A program made the translations under genes and the position numbers. A stretch of 64,000 nt of DNA, from positions 4,278,001 to 4,342,000 of the forward strand of contig NC_088323.1 in the NCBI RefSeq assembly GCF_910592395.1, read 5' to 3'. The notes under the pieces were generated by a model that saw only the letters and a program-made list of their open reading frames with translations, made no database searches and was not told the origin of the DNA. Below, one piece after another: positions 48,541-59,984 of the stretch (the stretch's first letter is position 1; each line of letters begins with the position of its first letter). The DNA is from Lineus longissimus (lineage: Eukaryota > Nemertea > Pilidiophora > Heteronemertea > Lineidae).

Positions 48541-51500
48541 ATTGCAGGGCATCATCAAAAAACTTAACACTGATGAACTGGTATACACAACAAGCAGCTA
48601 ATGAAGTGAAAATGTACAAAATGTATTGTTTTCAGCTTATAATTCAATCGCTTGTATTGTTATCGTCACATTTACACCCGAAAGTACAGCTAGACACCAA
48701 TATCATTTCGAGTCATGATCACCTGCAGTTTCTCAAGTCGAAACCATTACAGTCTCGTGTGATGTCTATGAGGAGACCATCTGCGATTTCCCGGAGTCGA
48801 CGAACGATGTGGTAGTACATATCTAATTATGATATTCTTTGAAGTCCGAAATCCATCGAAACCTGTCATTAGTAGACATTCCAGTTTTTTTGTGACACCT
48901 TGTTCCATCAATTGGTTTTTGCGTGATATGAACCAAAAGTGTTTTTTTTAAATTTATGTATATTTCAGTTCAAAATTCTGAAAATTTTTTGATCATATCG
49001 ACTCCGCTATAAGCTCCTCGTTACGCCACAGCATACCAATTATTCAGGATTTCACTTTTCGCAAATTTCTTCCTTCGATTGTCTTGTAAACACATGTACG
49101 TCCCCTTAATAAATAACAGCATGCTCTACAACAATCTGGCCTCGGAAACTGATCACTGATATTACTATTTGTTAGTCCTCGACTTAAAGGGTTTCGCCAA
49201 TCGTAATTACTGGTGGTCTCGGAAATAAAAATGCTGTCAGACACACTTACGAAGTGATGTTATTATGCATACGAATATGCTACAACTTGATATTTATAGT
49301 ACATGTATCTTTATATCTGTCTACAAAACGCCAATGCTGACATTTATGTCTATAGTGTATTTACGCATGTCAATTGGAAATTTTCAAATTCAATTACAAA
49401 TGTCAATTTTAACGAACGGCGTAGGCCTTTAAACCATGTCGGCGTCGATTTCTTACCATATGTATCATCTACTGGAGAGGGAGAACCGTCTTTATCGTTT
49501 GAGGGATTGCTGCCATGATTAATTGTGTAAGAAAATGGAATCCTCGGGGGTTTAAGTAAGACTGAAATCTCGGCTGGTGTTGGGGTGTCGGGGTTAGACC
49601 AAGGCCACAAGAAGCAACTCAGTTAACAGGATATCTCGATCAAGTTAGAAACCATTGCTTCGTCAGCGTTAGACTTAACATAGCGCAGAATGATTGAACA
49701 GCAGTCAAGATGTGTCATAATCGCGAATGCATATATCTATCATCCATGCTAAAGCTATTCTTATCATATCAGTAACAATGGACGATACATGCCTGAAGCT
49801 ATTTTTTAGTTCAAAGCAGAACCTCAAGGAAACCTTGGTAGTATTTCTTTTGATCATACACTTAGCCGTTTTCCTATGACATATACACATGGTCGGTCGA
49901 ATAAAGAAGTAACGCACTGACAGTGATGATAAATGATTCATGTATTATTAATTGTAGAAAAGGAGAAAAAGACATTGTCTTCGCGACCATGTTCATCTCA
50001 CACCAGTCTCTGCCTCTGTATGTTACTGACCCTGAAGTAATTAGGGCCTTTTGGTTCGGAGACAACAAGGCAAATACCACCTCAGTCTATTGCAGCTTCA
50101 CTGATGAAGTCATTGACGCTATGCTATGCTGCCCGCACAGCTTTCAAAGCACAACAATGACGTTATGAATTTACCGCTACCCCCAAACGCCAAGCAGCAC
50201 CAAACCGTTCCGGCTATTACAGCAAAAATCCTATGAAATCACCCCATCTCGAGACTAATTCAACCATCCACTTGTTGCTTCAAAGCGCTACTGATCATTT
50301 GCCGATGATGATCGAAGTTACATCTTCATTTCCGCCCCTCCTGCCATGTTCATCGATCATCCTGACAATGATACCACAATGTGGTTAGATTTCTGATTTG
50401 GTCGCTTGTGGAGGTATCATTATCTTGTTTTAGTGGGCTAGTCACGCTACTAAGTTACCAAGTGGCCTTTACCTGTGGTCGACGACGAACTGGGAAACCC
50501 ACCGTGTCAATATGTGGGAATGTTCAGTCTAGAAAAAGCAACAAATGACTTGTTCGTCGCTACTTGTAGTCCTGGCAATGATACCAGTGCGGAAGCAACC
50601 CGTTTCAAGGAATGCTAGGAGATTGACCCTGGAAAAATTCTGAGATCGGAAAAAATCCCCTTAATCCCACAAAAAAGACTTGGAGAAATTTTGCAAATGT
50701 CAATGAATGTACATGTAAAAAGTTTAATCTGAACCTGTTGCAGAATACTAGTATTTAAAATCAGAATGCAGCCACTGCTGGAGCGATTCATTGAATTCTG
50801 CTTTCAATTGTTTACACTACAGCGACAAACCCACAACTATCTTAAAACCGCCAACAACTCAGCGACGACGGGAACTCATCATTGGTTCACCAACACTGCT
50901 TATATTAGGTCAAGAATTTGATTAAGCCATTACTGGTCATACACGTGCAGGTCCATTTTCTAATCTTAGTCGCCTGACCGCTGATCCTGTGGCCCCGAGG
51001 GTTGTTGCGGCCTTACTACCAGATGATCCGCTAACCCCTTTTACGTTGTTTACCATCACCGGCCATCATGGACGCAGATTAACATATTGCCCTAGGCGCC
51101 GATTCGCACTACATGTATATTATGGAGGATTTTCATATTTTGTTTGGTAGCAGATATTGTACGTGTTTGGATCGAATGTTCGATATCAAAGCGCATCGGA
51201 TTATGTCACCTTAATAGCTTACACCATTTGTGTCCATCCTATTTTCCAGCGGCTCTGGCAAATCAACAAAAAACATTGCTGTGGTGCTGTGTTTATGGAC
51301 GCAAATTCGCTCGAAACATTTGTAATATCAATGTATCAGACTCCATAGTGGCAGTGAAAAGCATGAGATGTAAAATACTTGGACTGAAAGAGGGATATTT
51401 CCAATGAATACCAATCTGAAAACTCTGGTCTATAGGAGCGACTCTATAACAATTTCTTCTTTTCTGCCACCAACTACTGACCAGCACAGATCAATCCGTG

Positions 51501-52545
51501 GTCATTGATTTCTTTTGCCGAGCAGCAACGGTATAAATCGACCATTCGGCCAAATGCCCACTTAATTGGTAAGTGTCGCAAAAAGAGGCCAGCACAGCCA
51601 GGTGCATGGTCCCCTCAGGGGTCCATTACTGATTATAGACTAGGATGATCTAAAATAGTGGACTTATCATCTAATTGAGTTACCAAATATGGATAGCAGA
51701 TAAAATTGTCATAACAATAAGTGGTCATCCAGTCAGAAAGGAAAATTTAGGAGTATCCAGGTGCGGAAATGTCATGAAAGTGATCTTCCCAAGCCTTTTC
51801 GTTCTGATTGTGTCCTCATAAGACCAAGTAGGGGAGACCTAAATTCAAAATTCAAAAACCCGATAGCTTCAAATGGAATTTCTATTAACCTCTGTCTCTT
51901 CAAATGAGTTTTATCCAGCGCGCCCTTCACAATCAGCAAATTTACATGCACACAGCGCGATGCATTGACTAATTGCACAAGGGACACGATTTCCATATTT
52001 TATTTAACCTTCGCGTTTACTTTACTCCAAAAATGGCCAAGTCAAAGACAAGGTAAGCGATGCGTGAATTGCATTTCAATGAAGTAGAATGAAGAAAATA
52101 ACACCAGATATCGAAATATCAAAAGAAAGATTAAAAGAAAACACCCATTGGTTGTGACACGGAATAAACACAATCACTCGATTGAGCATCAAAAGGAAAA
52201 CCCGGCATTTATCGTTACGTTGGTATCAGTTAACCATTCACGCGATCTTATTATTTCATATTCTGAAAAATCATGTTTCTGCGGTGGCTCGACAAGGACA
52301 TCACATGATTTTTTTTCAGGAAATATCTCGATCGATGGTGAGGTTATTTTGGAACGAATCTTACTCTTTCTTTTATAGACAACATATCCATCACATGGCA
52401 TACGACAACAGGTTGTACAAGTAAAAGCACCAAATAAAATAGAACTGACTGAGACTGTTTAAGACAAAAATGCCGGCGAATCGATGTTGAATGCTGATTC
52501 TTGTGTAGTGGTGGCATCATTTCTACTAGCCCAGGCTAGAGAGAA
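48541..52545. other. No gene recognised
   Basis: Only short frames; see the rejected entry for 49350-49610. No array or RNA gene seen. Confidence 0.4.
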
Positions 52546-52548
52546 ATT

Positions 52549-52617
52549 CCGTTTAGCTCAGTCGGTAGAGTGATGGCCTTATAAGCGAGAGGTCCCGAGT
52601 AATCCCCGCTTGGACCT
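52549..52617 (+). repeat. tRNA-derived SINE head
   Basis: The A box tttagctcagtcggtagagt is intact. The B-box region gtcccgagtaatccccgctt is degenerate and the cloverleaf does not close. This is read as a SINE and not a tRNA; the SINE body probably continues to about 52730. Confidence 0.6.
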
Positions 52618-52922
52618 TGATGCTTTTCCTCTGTTACACTTGCATCGAGTAACAAGGCCCTCACTAGTTTTGGGCTGCCGTGAATGCACAATGGACCAAC
52701 CAACCAGCGCACCAGATCGAGGGACATGAAAAAAAACGAGACTTATTTTGCATCGTATCAATTAGAAGTAGTTAGATTTATCCTGCCACGGCGCATCTTG
52801 TCGCAAAGGTGACGGGGCAATCGCCAACTCCTATCATTTAATGAACATTTAAAGAAGCCGTAGAAGCATTTGACATGAGGTCAGATACCAAATCAAAGCG
52901 AAGGAAATGAAAAAGGAGCCTA

Positions 52923-53025
52923 CCTGAAAAGTTACGGGTCTTCTTTGGAAATGAGCAGAGTCGTTCGTAAGGGAATCCGGTGTTGCAGCGTCTGTGCGTG
53001 GGACAGGTTGCCTGTCTCCTTATAA
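52923..53025 (-). promoter_or_regulatory. Minus-strand TATA/first-exon module
   Basis: On the minus strand TTATAAGG (about 53018-53025) lies about 95 bp before a consensus donor TTTTCAG|GTAGGC (exon end near 52923). A start near 52990 would give a first exon of about 70 nt. No downstream coding exon was identified. Confidence 0.3.
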
Positions 53026-53029
53026 GCCT

Positions 53030-55540
53030 GCGTTGGACCGGATCTGATTGTTGTAAGACGGACGCTGATGTCAGATTGGGGGTTTCATGTAGATGTGACA
53101 ATAATAGGAAGATGTCTTATTAGTAAGTCGGGAATGGGATGTATAATTGCGATGGAGATATTTGTCCGGATTCAGGAAATGGCTCTAATCAAAATGCAAC
53201 TGTGGTTTGATTGTTTACTACGTCAGTGCAACTTGTAGTTGTGAATTCTGCGATTATGAATCATTGTGGATGCCTTTAGATCATGCAACCTTCTCATAAA
53301 GAATGTATACATGAATTGTGCATCAGTTGAATCATACAGGGTGAAACAAAAGAGGCAACTCAGGTTTCGACATGATATTATACATGTAATAGGTCTCGTA
53401 TTTTGATTTTTATTAGGGAGACATCCTCCCTATTTGACCAGGTACTTCACAGACGACGGATGCTGATATCATCCGGGAGACATCACAGATAAACAGATGA
53501 AAATAACCAACTCCAGACCGCCAAGAGTAATACCTGGCTAATTGCCCATCGATACATTTTGATTACGGCATTTTGCAACATAAATGTAGTTATCTCGAAA
53601 AGGAAATGAGCGTTATGGCTGACCGGGCCCGTTAACATTCAGGCTCCTGAATAAGTTGACACTGGGCGAAGACCACAGATCACTTCCTTCTCGATCCACC
53701 ATGCGTTTTTACTAGGAAATTGCCCATCAGAAGGGCAGGTTGAAGTAGGCTACATCGTGCAGTTGGAATGAAGTGTATTGCCCCCGGCTCCAAAAACATT
53801 TTACTTATGAAATGCCCCCGTACATCATTGTGATGAAAATCTCATATAAACACATCATCGTTGAATACGTACGCAAGTTATCTTTTTCATAATCTTACAA
53901 AATACATTTTGGAACTTTTTATTTATTACAGTCCTAAAAAATGTTGAGAAGTTTCTCGAGGACGAGACTCATCTTACAAATGACTGAGAAGTGCTGTTTT
54001 AACAACTCTGTCACTAACAGCACACTTCAGGTGATGCCTTAATTTGAGTTGCTGCTTAAAACTGTCGGAACATTTTCTGCTTTAAGGTCTTCTCGTAGTG
54101 GCATAGTTTCAATTTCAAGCGAAATCGAAAACTGCCGATATTCCGTAACGACTGGAAGCTTTACGGGTACTAGGCTTACTTGTCAGTGACCTGGACCTCC
54201 AGGAACCTTTGAGCTACTCTTTGGCTGGATGATCCTACCATTCAGTATCAAGATCATGACGACATGCCGAGAATGATAGATACCAGTGCAGTGTATTCTG
54301 CTTTTTTTCCATAGAAACTGGGTCATAACCTTTCAAACTACGAGGAGGCGTAATCCGTGTAGATGAGTAGTGCTCTGTAAGTGCACCAGCACCAATGATC
54401 AGACATACGGTACTAGAACCATGTTAGGCCATTTTGCAAATGCATCCGATCCCATATTGGTCCATCTTTGTATGATCGCACCGGATTAAGTGCACTCAGT
54501 CGTGGTCGTGATAAGCACATGATCGGGGATGGCCACCAAATATCACAATAATGTTAGGCGATTTGCCCATTTATTGCTCAGATACTGTAACGAGACCTTT
54601 CGCAAATGGTTTATTCATGTAGTAGTCATAATTATCTTGATGACAAATAAGGGTATGGGCGGTTTACCTTAGATTGACTGGATGTCTTGGAGTTACATGG
54701 ACGATTCGTCTAAATCATAAGACGCTTCCTAGTCCGAATTTGTTGGCTGGTATTCAAACCATTGGACAAAATTCGAAAGATATTACTTCCCTTAACATTC
54801 GGGACGCCAAAAATATACACTACAGTAATCAGTATATACCTGTATATGGCGAGCGAAAATGAACCTCTCTAACATTGCAAAATACATGAAAAGTGTTCTC
54901 ACATTCCAAATCATCTCTCAAAACAAACTCATCGAATATTCCCATGAAGGTCTCCAAATACATGTACTGGCAGATAATTTCCCTTTTTTTGGCTCACTTG
55001 TAGTTGTTGGTGACAATAGATGGATGATGGGGTTGGTAACAGAAAGGTGTCCGATGGCCAGGCCTTCACATCCTGGTCTATGTGTCGATTTTGTAGAAGT
55101 GGTCTTATATTGGTGAAATTAGAGCGTATGCTATACCTAAAAAATCCCCCTGATAAACTTGAGCGTCACGTCACAACCTAGTCAAGGATGCCCTTATCAG
55201 GCAATTACAAGTACAAACTGATCGGGTATCCATTTCCTACATTTTTAGGCTTCCCAACCCTTGACAGTCAGTAGATAACGCGGGTTAGCCTATTTTGCGG
55301 CCGAGATGAGGATCGCAAATTACTTCAATTTTTTGGGATTTCAGGGCCAATCTCGATCATATGGTTTTCGGTCGGTGGTAGTTATAAATAAATGCACGGG
55401 GAACGATTTGAAGTTGGGTTAACGTTCCGATATTCGCGTGGATCATATCGACTGAGTGGAAAAAGATAGGGGTGTATCATGGTTGCGTGTCTAAGGTTGC
55501 GGGAAGAAGGGAAGACATAAGGAGGTCGACCTTCGTGAGT
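53030..55540. other. No gene recognised
   Basis: Non-coding by eye on both strands; nothing I can support. Confidence 0.4.
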
Positions 55541-55544
55541 AAAT

Positions 55545-55665
55545 AGTGAGGTTTCGCAACGACCCGTTTAGGCCCTACGACGACGTCTATCTATTGTGTG
55601 AGATTACCTGAACAATAGATAAACGTCGTCGAAGGGCCTAACCGGGCGGTTGCGAAACCTCACTA
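55545..55665. mobile_element. 121-bp fold-back hairpin (MITE-like)
   Basis: The arm tagtgaggtttcgcaacgac (to about 55599) is repeated inverted up to gttgcgaaacctcacta at 55665. Arms are about 52 nt with few mismatches around a 17-nt loop. Such a long hairpin could also be transcribed into double-stranded RNA. Confidence 0.8.
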
Positions 55666-56080
55666 ATAGCTGTTGGAAATTGGATAAGGAATAGGACTGA
55701 AGCGGTGATACCCAGCTCATGTCCAGCTTCTGCGCAAAATATAGAGGCGGTGAAATTCTCATGTTTAGTGATGCAGTGGCCAGTGCACACGGAAGATGAA
55801 AATGATGTTGCGCGAGTATGCTTGGTAATATCTCCAGAATAGCGAGGCCATGCAAGTTATATCGCGGGGATTCCTCAAAAGAAGTTATTCCTTATGCCGC
55901 CAATTTGATTAGACTCCAATTGTGTCACTCGGGACGACCAAATTATTCTTTAGTCCGGAATCTGATTAGCGTGTTTTTGTAAGAATTTGAATGATAATGG
56001 ACAAGATAAAGTTTTCAAGCATGCTCCATGTACAATGTAACCAATGTACCACATCATTTGCAGTGTGTATGAACATTTTT

Positions 56081-56215
56081 GGTTGTTTCCCATGTGTCAG
56101 TCTTCAGTGGCATCGTTCAGTTCCTTTTGCAACTTTTGGTGGGTTAAGCCCTAAAATTAGTTAGACTTTTTCACTGTTCCCAAACAATGAGGGGGGAACT
56201 CACAGAAACGTTAAA
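56081..56215. repeat. Dispersed repeat, second copy of 11461-11605
   Basis: Shares ggttgtttcccatgtgtcagt and cccaaacaatgagggg in the same order. Confidence 0.55.
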
Positions 56216-56767
56216 ACACGTAACGAACGGCGGCAAAAACAAAAATCTGATGACGTCATTTGTTTTTATATTCATTCATTCATTTATTCTTCTACTTTGA
56301 TGAGTTAACGACAAACCTCCGGTATGGAAATTTCCCCACTAAATGCCGATTTTGATAAACATTTCTCAACATGAACCCTGAATTCATACATTTGTAAACA
56401 TGTATTCACATCGGAAATGGAAATTTATGAACAATTCCGATGGAGAAGATTGATACGGGATGGTTTGCTTCCAAGATGGCTGGTGGTCATTCTCATTTGA
56501 ATTAATGTGATTCTTTCGTGATGCGATCCATGATTGAAGAAGACAATATATTCGCCACCTGATGACGTCTTTTGTTTACAAATCTATCTAATTATTCTAT
56601 CGTACATTTTAAGAGTTGGGAACATGGCCTCGCTCCCCTTTGCAATCTTACATCATGGACCAATCCACGTGACCAATGCCCCTGACAACCACATACAGCT
56701 CACCATCACAATTGCAAAGGGTGAAAAAGCACTTCTCTGCAGGTTGTTTTGAGATATCTATTCTGAT

Positions 56768-56827
56768 TGACAACACTCATCAAATGATAACATTGAAATA
56801 AAGATACTTATTTGATGAGTGTTGTCA
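56768..56827. repeat. 60-bp perfect-arm hairpin
   Basis: tgacaacactcatcaaat (56768-56785) is exactly inverted at 56810-56827, with a 24-nt loop. The size overlaps that of a pre-miRNA, though the perfect stem is more like a small MITE. Confidence 0.75.
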
Positions 56828-57664
56828 GTTGGGACGAAGTTGGTTCTTCATGTACCTGTGTCCTTGGCCCGGTTCTCCAAAAGCACAAAAGTCAAATTCT
56901 CCCCAACCGTTAAAGGTTACGTGGTTTTGAACAACTCAGCCCTGATGAGTGTTATCATTCGTAGCTACAGAAAGTACTGGCACATTGAAGATATCACCAG
57001 ATAAAGGTACTTTCCTATCACAGGTTCAGGTGGGTGAATACAAAGGCATTTTATCCTCGCCACGGGTGTTGCCGGGAAATATCGCCTTTTAGAAAGCTTT
57101 TCTGATCCGACTTCTACTGGGGCATGTAAATTTTGGTGTAACGTGTAGATAAATATGCTAAATAACGAATACATTAACTTATTGAATTTAATTCAATCTA
57201 ATAACTTATTCGTCTGCCCAGATGGTAAAATATGAGAACTTGTTAATCAAATGCAACAAAACTAATGAGGCTTCAAAGTGATAATTATCAATGCATTCGT
57301 CAATACACGTCAGCGTATACATTTGAATTAGTGCACTGCTGTTGGTCGGAGGTTTTGCAAAGCACTGCACACTGCAACTGGAATGGTGTTATATGTACTG
57401 CAGAAAACCACTCCTCTGTCATTATATCGAAAACTACAAAAATAGGACTAAATGATACATTTACTCGTAATTACACAAATGGTTTGTTAGCCTAAGCTCA
57501 TGCAAACTATATTCAGCAGTTATTCATTTGCACGAAGTCGAGCAACTTCTGTTTTTTGTGATCGCGACGGAGAAAACTTCACTTGGGATTAGGTTTTGGC
57601 TGACGACCTGGTCCCAAAACAAAGCACGATTTACGAGAAACTGACACTTTGACCGCTTTTCACA

Positions 57665-59225
57665 ATGGATACGGACAGAATAACTACGATATGCCTCATG
57701 TCATTCGCCGCCATCTTGCTTGGAAGTTGCTGCTTCGGGCACGACCATGCTCACAAACTTGGTGACAAGGCAGTAGTCCAAGATGCCCAGTAAGTAAACA
57801 TCTTTCGCTTACATGTAGGACTTTCTTCGGTCGCGTTTTTTGCTCTCTATCGTAATCACAAAGTCGGCACGGTAACGGTTATTTTGACTGTAAAACCCAC
57901 ACAATTCTACAATAGAGATAAACTATCTCAAATTGCTTGCAGGCATATGCAGGAGCATCTTGATGATGAGGGTGTGAAGGCGAATGCTACAAATATGTCA
58001 TATGATGAACAGATCTTCTATTACTTTAAGTATGCTCTTTCATTTTCCTTACCATTTGACCCCAACCGCCTCGTAACCAGTCATATCAGCAAGAAAGCTA
58101 ATCAGTAAATACATGAGCGTTTCTGAAGCAGACACGTGCCTGTCAAAATATTAGCCAGGTTTTGCAAGCGGTAGTACGACAAAACTCTATGTACACGTGT
58201 ATTCTATTGACATTAGTTCAGGAAAGTTTACCCGATTTCTTGTGCTACTTTCCACCTATGTGGGGTCTTTTACTTGCCCTGGCATAGATGCTCAGGTACA
58301 ATTCATATTATTACTTGCCCTGTATAGACACTCAGGTACAATTCATATTATTACTTGCCCTGGCATAGACGCTCAGGTACAATTCATATTATTACTTGCC
58401 CTGGCATAGACGCTCAGGTACAATTCATATTATTACTTGCCCTGGCATAGACACTCAGGTACAATTCATATTATTACTTGCCCTGGCATAGACGCTCAGG
58501 TACAATTCATATTATTACTTGCCCTGGCATAGACACTCAGGTACAATTCATATTATTACTTGCCCTGGCATAGACACTCAGGTACAATTCATATTCGTAT
58601 TCATATTTTTTATTCAAAGAACTACATTGTTAATGTGAAAATATCTGTTTCTAGACTCCATGATTATGACAACAGTAGCACCATAGATGGTCTGGAACTT
58701 TATAAGGCCCAAATGCACATGGTGGACAAGGATGAAAAACTGACCCAGGCACTCAAGGATGATGTTGTGGGTAAGTTCAATAAACAAACCATATGTCGAT
58801 ATGCGTACATTACTACTACTTATCATTACTATTCATGTGTAGGTGTTGTATTTTTGACATATCAAACTGAAATTTTATTAAATGATGCAAATATCCCTGT
58901 GGGTGTGAAGAATCACAACTTCTATTCCCAGGGGTCACTGCGCTCCCCCACTTCCGGTGTTCTACTGCGCAGCCATTTTGAAGTCCTAATCAAGTAGTCA
59001 CCGGATGTAGAGGGTTCCCATACGTTTTATACATTTTCAGTAAATGCACTAATTTTTCATGGCCCACCCGATATTAGTTGTGACCCTCCACTAAGAATTG
59101 TCATACATTATAATGACTACATCTTTTTTTCAGAAGAAATCGATAAAGCGTTAAAACAGTACGATTTCAACAATGACGGGCTAATAGACTACATAGAGTA
59201 CAAGCATGCCTATTTCGAATCATAA
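57665..59225 (+). CDS. MCFD2: MCFD2-like secreted EF-hand protein A, 139 aa
   Basis: Calcium-binding luminal protein of the MCFD2 type. In vertebrates MCFD2 partners LMAN1 as an ER-to-Golgi cargo receptor; the role here is inferred. Exons 57665-57789, 57943-58029, 58655-58770 and 59134-59225 total 420 nt, i.e. 139 codons plus TAA, phases 2, 2, 1. A signal peptide (about residues 1-25, TTICLMSFAAILLGSCCFG) is followed by the family segment HMQEHLDDEGVKA. EF-hand 1 is DYDNSSTIDGLE and EF-hand 2 is DFNNDGLIDYIE; both have all canonical loop ligands (1, 3, 5, 9, 12). An 8-copy 41-bp repeat fills much of intron 2, and AATAAA lies 14 nt after the stop. The exon structure is shared with the paralogue at 59985. 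Confidence 0.92.
58272..58600. repeat. 41-bp tandem repeat, about 8 copies, in MCFD2-like A intron 2
   Basis: The unit includes acttgccctggcatagac and actcaggtacaattcatatt with a 41-bp period and alternating gac-gctc/gac-actc variants. It creates a spurious repetitive reading frame. Confidence 0.95.
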
Positions 59226-59238
59226 TTTCATGTTCGAT

Positions 59239-59244
59239 AATAAA
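59239..59244 (+). terminator. Poly(A) signal of MCFD2-like A
   Basis: AATAAA only 14 nt after the stop codon, an unusually short 3' UTR unless a later signal is used. Confidence 0.55.
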
Positions 59245-59984
59245 AAGCAATAGTATTAAAAACATGGAGTTCAAAATATTTTTGAGCCATAATGATAACA
59301 TCATGTAAATGACGGAACCAGTTCCTGGTATAAGCTTCGACCACCTCACCTTCCCCCCCCCCCCCCCCCCCCCACACCCCCATGCAGGTTCCAAATTGAC
59401 CGAGTTCGTGAACGTGTCGTCACAGTCTGATGGAGAGCACTTGGTAACAAATATCCTGCTAAAACAAAAATAAGTGGTCAGGTTATGTCAAACATAAATA
59501 TTAATTTGTTCAATAAAACCTTGCCTAAATTTTTTAAACAGCATGCGTCACCTAAGACGATTTTTACCTCTGCATCGCAATTGTCAGCCATGTCAGCTGG
59601 CAGTGAATTCAATCAATATCTGACGTGGGCCAGCTGTTCATACAACATAAATCACTGCCAATAAAGTAATGAAATACGATAATGAAACAAAGTGCAAGCG
59701 TTCTACATTGTACTGATAAATCTGATGGTGTGTGGATGGTTGAATGTGCATGCACGTGTAGCATCGTTTACTTTGTGCCATACTGCTTTGGAACGCCCGT
59801 TTTGATAGGTCTGCTGATTTTAATTTGAAAGTACCTTCTAACTGGTGCCATACTTCTTCCGAACCACTCCAACCGGTGCCATCTGCTTTTGAACGTATGC
59901 ACACGTTGAGTCTCTTAAAGTGCTCATTCCGGTGAAAGCCACGTTCTCTAACTTTCCTATACAAAACCCGCTGTAGTCGACAGT

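Noticed and set aside
49350-49610. Minus-strand 86-codon frame (PPRIPFSYTINHGSNPSNDK ...) with possible acceptor and a GTAAGA donor
   Set aside because: The composition looks coding, but there is no partner exon, no family and no start or stop context; it cannot be supported as a gene from sequence alone.
52549-52617. Functional tRNA gene with a TAT-like anticodon region
   Set aside because: The B box is degenerate and the cloverleaf does not close.
52838-53101. Minus-strand frame with several Cys ending at a strong donor
   Set aside because: Overlaps the TATA/first-exon module; more likely 5' UTR than coding because no downstream exon or family could be found.
58197-58409. Repetitive frame (CPGIDAQVQFILLLAL units)
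   Set aside because: An artefact of the 41-bp minisatellite.
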